Under the pieces are notes generated by a model. That model was not told where the DNA came from. It worked only from the letters and a program-made list of their open reading frames with translations, and did no database searches. Source: an uncultured Ruminococcus sp. (GTDB taxonomy: Bacteria > Bacillota > Clostridia > Oscillospirales > Ruminococcaceae). From it: a stretch of 64,000 nt of DNA. The DNA is taken from positions 1 to 64,000 of the forward strand of contig ONAI01000001.1 of the NCBI GenBank assembly GCA_900315755.1. Direction: 5' to 3'. The translations under genes and the position numbers were made by a program. This document shows, one piece after another, positions 61,401 to 64,000 of this stretch. Position 1 is the first letter of the stretch; every line of letters starts with the position of its first letter.

Positions 61401-64000
61401 CTATTCTTTTGATTTTTCGCTCTCCTGATCTTTTGCAGCTGATTCAGCGTAAAGCTCGTCGATGTCAATAACTTTGTCATCAATGAGTTTGAGGAAAATA
61501 TCAAGAAGCTCGGGATCGAACTGAGTTCCCCTTCCCTTGTGGAGCTCACCCATTACATAATCAAAATCCTGACGCTTGCGGTAGACACGATTTGCAGTCA
61601 TAGCATCGAAAGCGTCCGCAATTGATATTATTCTTCCATAGAGAGGTATCTGTTCACCGGCAAGCTTATCCGGATACCCCTTGCCGTCATAGCGTTCATG
61701 GTGGTATCTTGCACCCTCGGCAACGTGGTCGATGATCGTGAAATCCTTTAGTATCTCAGCGCCACGGGTAACATGAGTTTTCATGATAGCATACTCCTCA
61801 TCGGTAAGTCTGCCCGGCTTGTTGAGTACAGAATCAGGTATACCTATCTTGCCAATATCGTGGAGAAGCGCAGCATTGCGGATATTATCCTGTTCCGCCT
61901 CTGTGAAGCCGTATTCTCTGGCGATGAGTGCTGAATAATCTGAAACTCGCTGGGAGTGTTTACTTGTACGAACATCCTTTGCATCAACAGTCTTGGCAAT
62001 AGCAACGATAGTCTGGTTGCCAAGCTTGACCTGCTGGAGTGCAAGGGAGAGCTTTGCCTGCTGGAGTTCAAACGTATGCTGCATACGCTTCCTTGCCACA
62101 TACCATGTAAGGCAGCCTATAAACAGCACCGCAACGCCAAGCATATAGAATCTGAACCAGTAATTATCATACATTGCCTTTTCCTTGCTGATCTTATAAG
62201 CACGTTCTGAAAGGATATTTCCTTCTTCATCACGTACAGTCAGACGAAATGTATAATCACCGGGCTTTAAATTTGTATACTTAGCCGAGAAGAACTCGCC
62301 TTCTGAAACTGTCACCCAATTGCTGTCAAAGCCTTCAAGCTTATAGGAAATGATCGGTTCATCGCGGGTGAAATTGACGATCTCGGGAATAAACTCAATC
62401 TTTGTAACGTCACGGTCGATATTGATAACTGAATCGAGGTCAGCATACTGAGCTTTATCATCAAGCTTTATTCCCTTAACTTTAAGACGGTACTCCTTCT
62501 GCCTGAGGAGATACTTATCAAGATTGAAGCAGAAAACGCCTCTGTCTGCTGAAAGATAGACATTCTTTTCGGAATCCACGTAATTCCACGCATTCGCCGT
62601 AAGCGAGCAAACAAGGCCGGATTTTGAATTTATGAGAATACTCTCGGAAGGATCTCCGCTCAGAAGTGCCTCTTTATTCATGACGTAAACTCCGGCACTG
62701 CCTGTTACAAGTATCTCGCCGTCGTTATCAATGATAACGTCATAGTTATTGGAATAAGGAAAAGCATTCAGCTGTTGTATCTTGCCGTCTTCCATGTGGC
62801 AGATACTGTTCGAGGTAACGATATATATACTTCCATCAGCCGGATCTGTTATCATTCTCAGTATTACCTCTGAAGTAAGACCGTCATCACGGGTAAGCTT
62901 TTTACGGAAATCCCCGTCCTTGATAACTGCTATGCCGTTGCCGTCAGTACCGGCATAGAGAGTGCCGTCTGAAGACTGAAGGAAGCAGAGTGCCTGTGCA
63001 TGACCAAATTCGTCACCGTAAGGAATACTTTCTTTGATAATGCCGTCTTTTATGAAGAATATACCGTTAGAGGTGCTTACTGCAAGTGTTCCGTCGGATA
63101 GTTCATAACAAACTCTTACACGTTTTCCAAGCTCCGGAATACTGTCGGTGAGCGATACGACCTCACCGCTGTTTTTCTGCATCGTCAGACCTGCTCCGTA
63201 GCTGCAAATAAGGATATTGCTATTATTATCCGCGGTTATACATCTTATGCGGCTTCCATCGAGTGCCGCTGTAAGCTCGTTCTCAACGACCTGATTCTTA
63301 GCAAGATCTATTATGATAAGTCCATCATCTGCTCCGACATAGAGCAGACCTTCCGAAATAAATGTTGAATTCACAACACTTGGCTTTATTCCTGCATCAG
63401 CAAAAACGTCAGTGACCGATGAACGTGAAAGCTGAAGAAGTCCGAGACGCGATGAAGCAAACCAGAGATTTCCCTGATAATCGACTATCATATTCTCAAT
63501 AGAGTAGTTGAAATCACCGGTCTCCTGCTTTGTGAACTTGCTGTTCGGATCTATGTAGCCTATTCCGTTATCAGCGCAAATCCATGTATCACCGTAAACA
63601 TCAGGATAAATGTTGTTGATCTTGGAGAGCCCGCTGCATTTTGTATAATTGATATTCCTGAGAGAGCCGTCCTCTATCTTATATTCGTATATTGAGCCCT
63701 CATTAGTACCTAAACAGAGTACATCTTCCGGAGTAAAATTGCAGCATGAGATTTTCTTGCCTTTTTCATCAAGAGTAAGCGTTGTAATGATCTCGCGCTT
63801 ATTGATGATATACAGCGTTCCTTCGGAGTTTACTGCTGAAACGTTGCCGTTTTTATCAGAAGATAATGAACTTACATATCCTATCTCCGGGAAGGCTGCA
63901 ATCACACTGTAATCATTCTCCGCAGAAATAATAGCAATACCAGAAGCTGTGCCGATATAGTAATCACCGTCTGAAGAAGCAACTATCGAACGCACCGTAT
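61401..64000 (-). CDS. Two-component-propeller/HD-GYP membrane protein (N-terminus cut by window edge)
   Basis: At least 865 residues are visible and the frame runs off the window, so the start is missing. An outer beta-propeller of repeated sensor blades (for example D-G-T-L-Y-A-G-T-D-G-N-G-I-A-V) is followed by a Y_Y_Y-type domain (S-Y-K-L-E-G-F-D-S-N-W). One transmembrane helix (about 625-645) and a cytoplasmic HD-GYP domain complete it. The HD-GYP domain has L-L-H-D-I-G-K-I-G-I and H-H-E-R-Y-D-G-K-G-Y-P, plus the following D-A-F-D-A-M-T. HD-GYP domains hydrolyse cyclic-di-GMP; the propeller probably senses an outer ligand such as a glycan fragment. Confidence 0.93.
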   Translation of the reverse strand, partial: TVRSIVASSDGDYYIGTASGIAIISAENDYSVIAAFPEIGYVSSLSSDKNGNVSAVNSEGTLYIINKREIITTLTLDEKGKKISCCNFTPEDVLCLGTNEGSIYEYKIEDGSLRNINYTKCSGLSKINNIYPDVYGDTWICADNGIGYIDPNSKFTKQETGDFNYSIENMIVDYQGNLWFASSRLGLLQLSRSSVTDVFADAGIKPSVVNSTFISEGLLYVGADDGLIIIDLAKNQVVENELTAALDGSRIRCITADNNSNILICSYGAGLTMQKNSGEVVSLTDSIPELGKRVRVCYELSDGTLAVSTSNGIFFIKDGIIKESIPYGDEFGHAQALCFLQSSDGTLYAGTDGNGIAVIKDGDFRKKLTRDDGLTSEVILRMITDPADGSIYIVTSNSICHMEDGKIQQLNAFPYSNNYDVIIDNDGEILVTGSAGVYVMNKEALLSGDPSESILINSKSGLVCSLTANAWNYVDSEKNVYLSADRGVFCFNLDKYLLRQKEYRLKVKGIKLDDKAQYADLDSVINIDRDVTKIEFIPEIVNFTRDEPIISYKLEGFDSNWVTVSEGEFFSAKYTNLKPGDYTFRLTVRDEEGNILSERAYKISKEKAMYDNYWFRFYMLGVAVLFIGCLTWYVARKRMQHTFELQQAKLSLALQQVKLGNQTIVAIAKTVDAKDVRTSKHSQRVSDYSALIAREYGFTEAEQDNIRNAALLHDIGKIGIPDSVLNKPGRLTDEEYAIMKTHVTRGAEILKDFTIIDHVAEGARYHHERYDGKGYPDKLAGEQIPLYGRIISIADAFDAMTANRVYRKRQDFDYVMGELHKGRGTQFDPELLDIFLKLIDDKVIDIDELYAESAAKDQESEKSKE

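Overview
The window looks like chromosomal DNA from a fibrolytic, Ruminococcus-like member of the Oscillospiraceae (Firmicutes). The pointers are moderate GC, strong AGGAGG-type ribosome binding sites, textbook TTGACA/TATAAT promoters with 17-base spacers, two T-box leaders, Spo0A, a dockerin/cohesin-like secreted protein, a mannanase and a GH95 fucosidase/galactosidase, YfhO-type membrane proteins and an ECF transporter module. The genus is an inference from gene content. No tRNA, rRNA, CRISPR array, prophage or insertion sequence was found.

Layout. 1-3650: the start of an aspartate kinase (minus), then a threonine-type T-box leader driving a small acidic unknown protein and thrS. 3700-7180: a tryptophan T-box driving a TrpB2-type tryptophan synthase beta subunit, and a polysaccharide flippase. 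7200-25100: a long minus-strand block (ruvC, ruvA, SseB-like, a repeat-filled gap, ruvB, a C39-like protein, a GlmM-like paralogue, an rRNA-type methyltransferase, ecfA1-ecfA2-ecfT, YfhO-like, truA, a DUF5711-like protein, CvpA-like, a ClpE-like ATPase and a cohesin-like lipoprotein), closed by a strong terminator. 25200-29800: pheA and metH, then pssA. 29800-41400: minus-strand genes for a flavin reductase, Spo0A, a pseudo-HAD protein with GH26 and GH95 enzymes, polyphosphate kinase with a kinase of the uridine kinase family, and an SLC13/ArsB-like transporter. 41500-44600: a sugar-binding lipoprotein without transporter partners, then a glycerol-1-phosphate dehydrogenase overlapping a HAD phosphatase. 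44640-49400: an unlisted 51-residue membrane peptide gene, a GH13 neopullulanase-like enzyme and glycogen/maltodextrin phosphorylase. 49700-54460: a signal-peptidase-like protein without catalytic residues, two cyclophilins (one degenerate) and murA. 54500-64000: a cohesin-like/Big2/dockerin protein, a second YfhO gene broken by an 11-base tandem duplication, and two probable cyclic-di-GMP phosphodiesterases (GGDEF-EAL and HD-GYP).

The most striking features are: (i) the exact 11-bp duplication that splits the second YfhO gene, which could revert by slippage; (ii) several enzyme-family proteins whose catalytic residues appear replaced (GlmM-like, SipW-like, HAD-like, one cyclophilin, one GGDEF domain); (iii) a polyphosphate kinase ending in a lysine-rich, AT-hook tail; (iv) a small membrane peptide gene with its own promoter and terminator; (v) dispersed hairpin repeats and a 135-base fully nested inverted repeat. 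I did not find clear evidence for a completely new multi-gene system.
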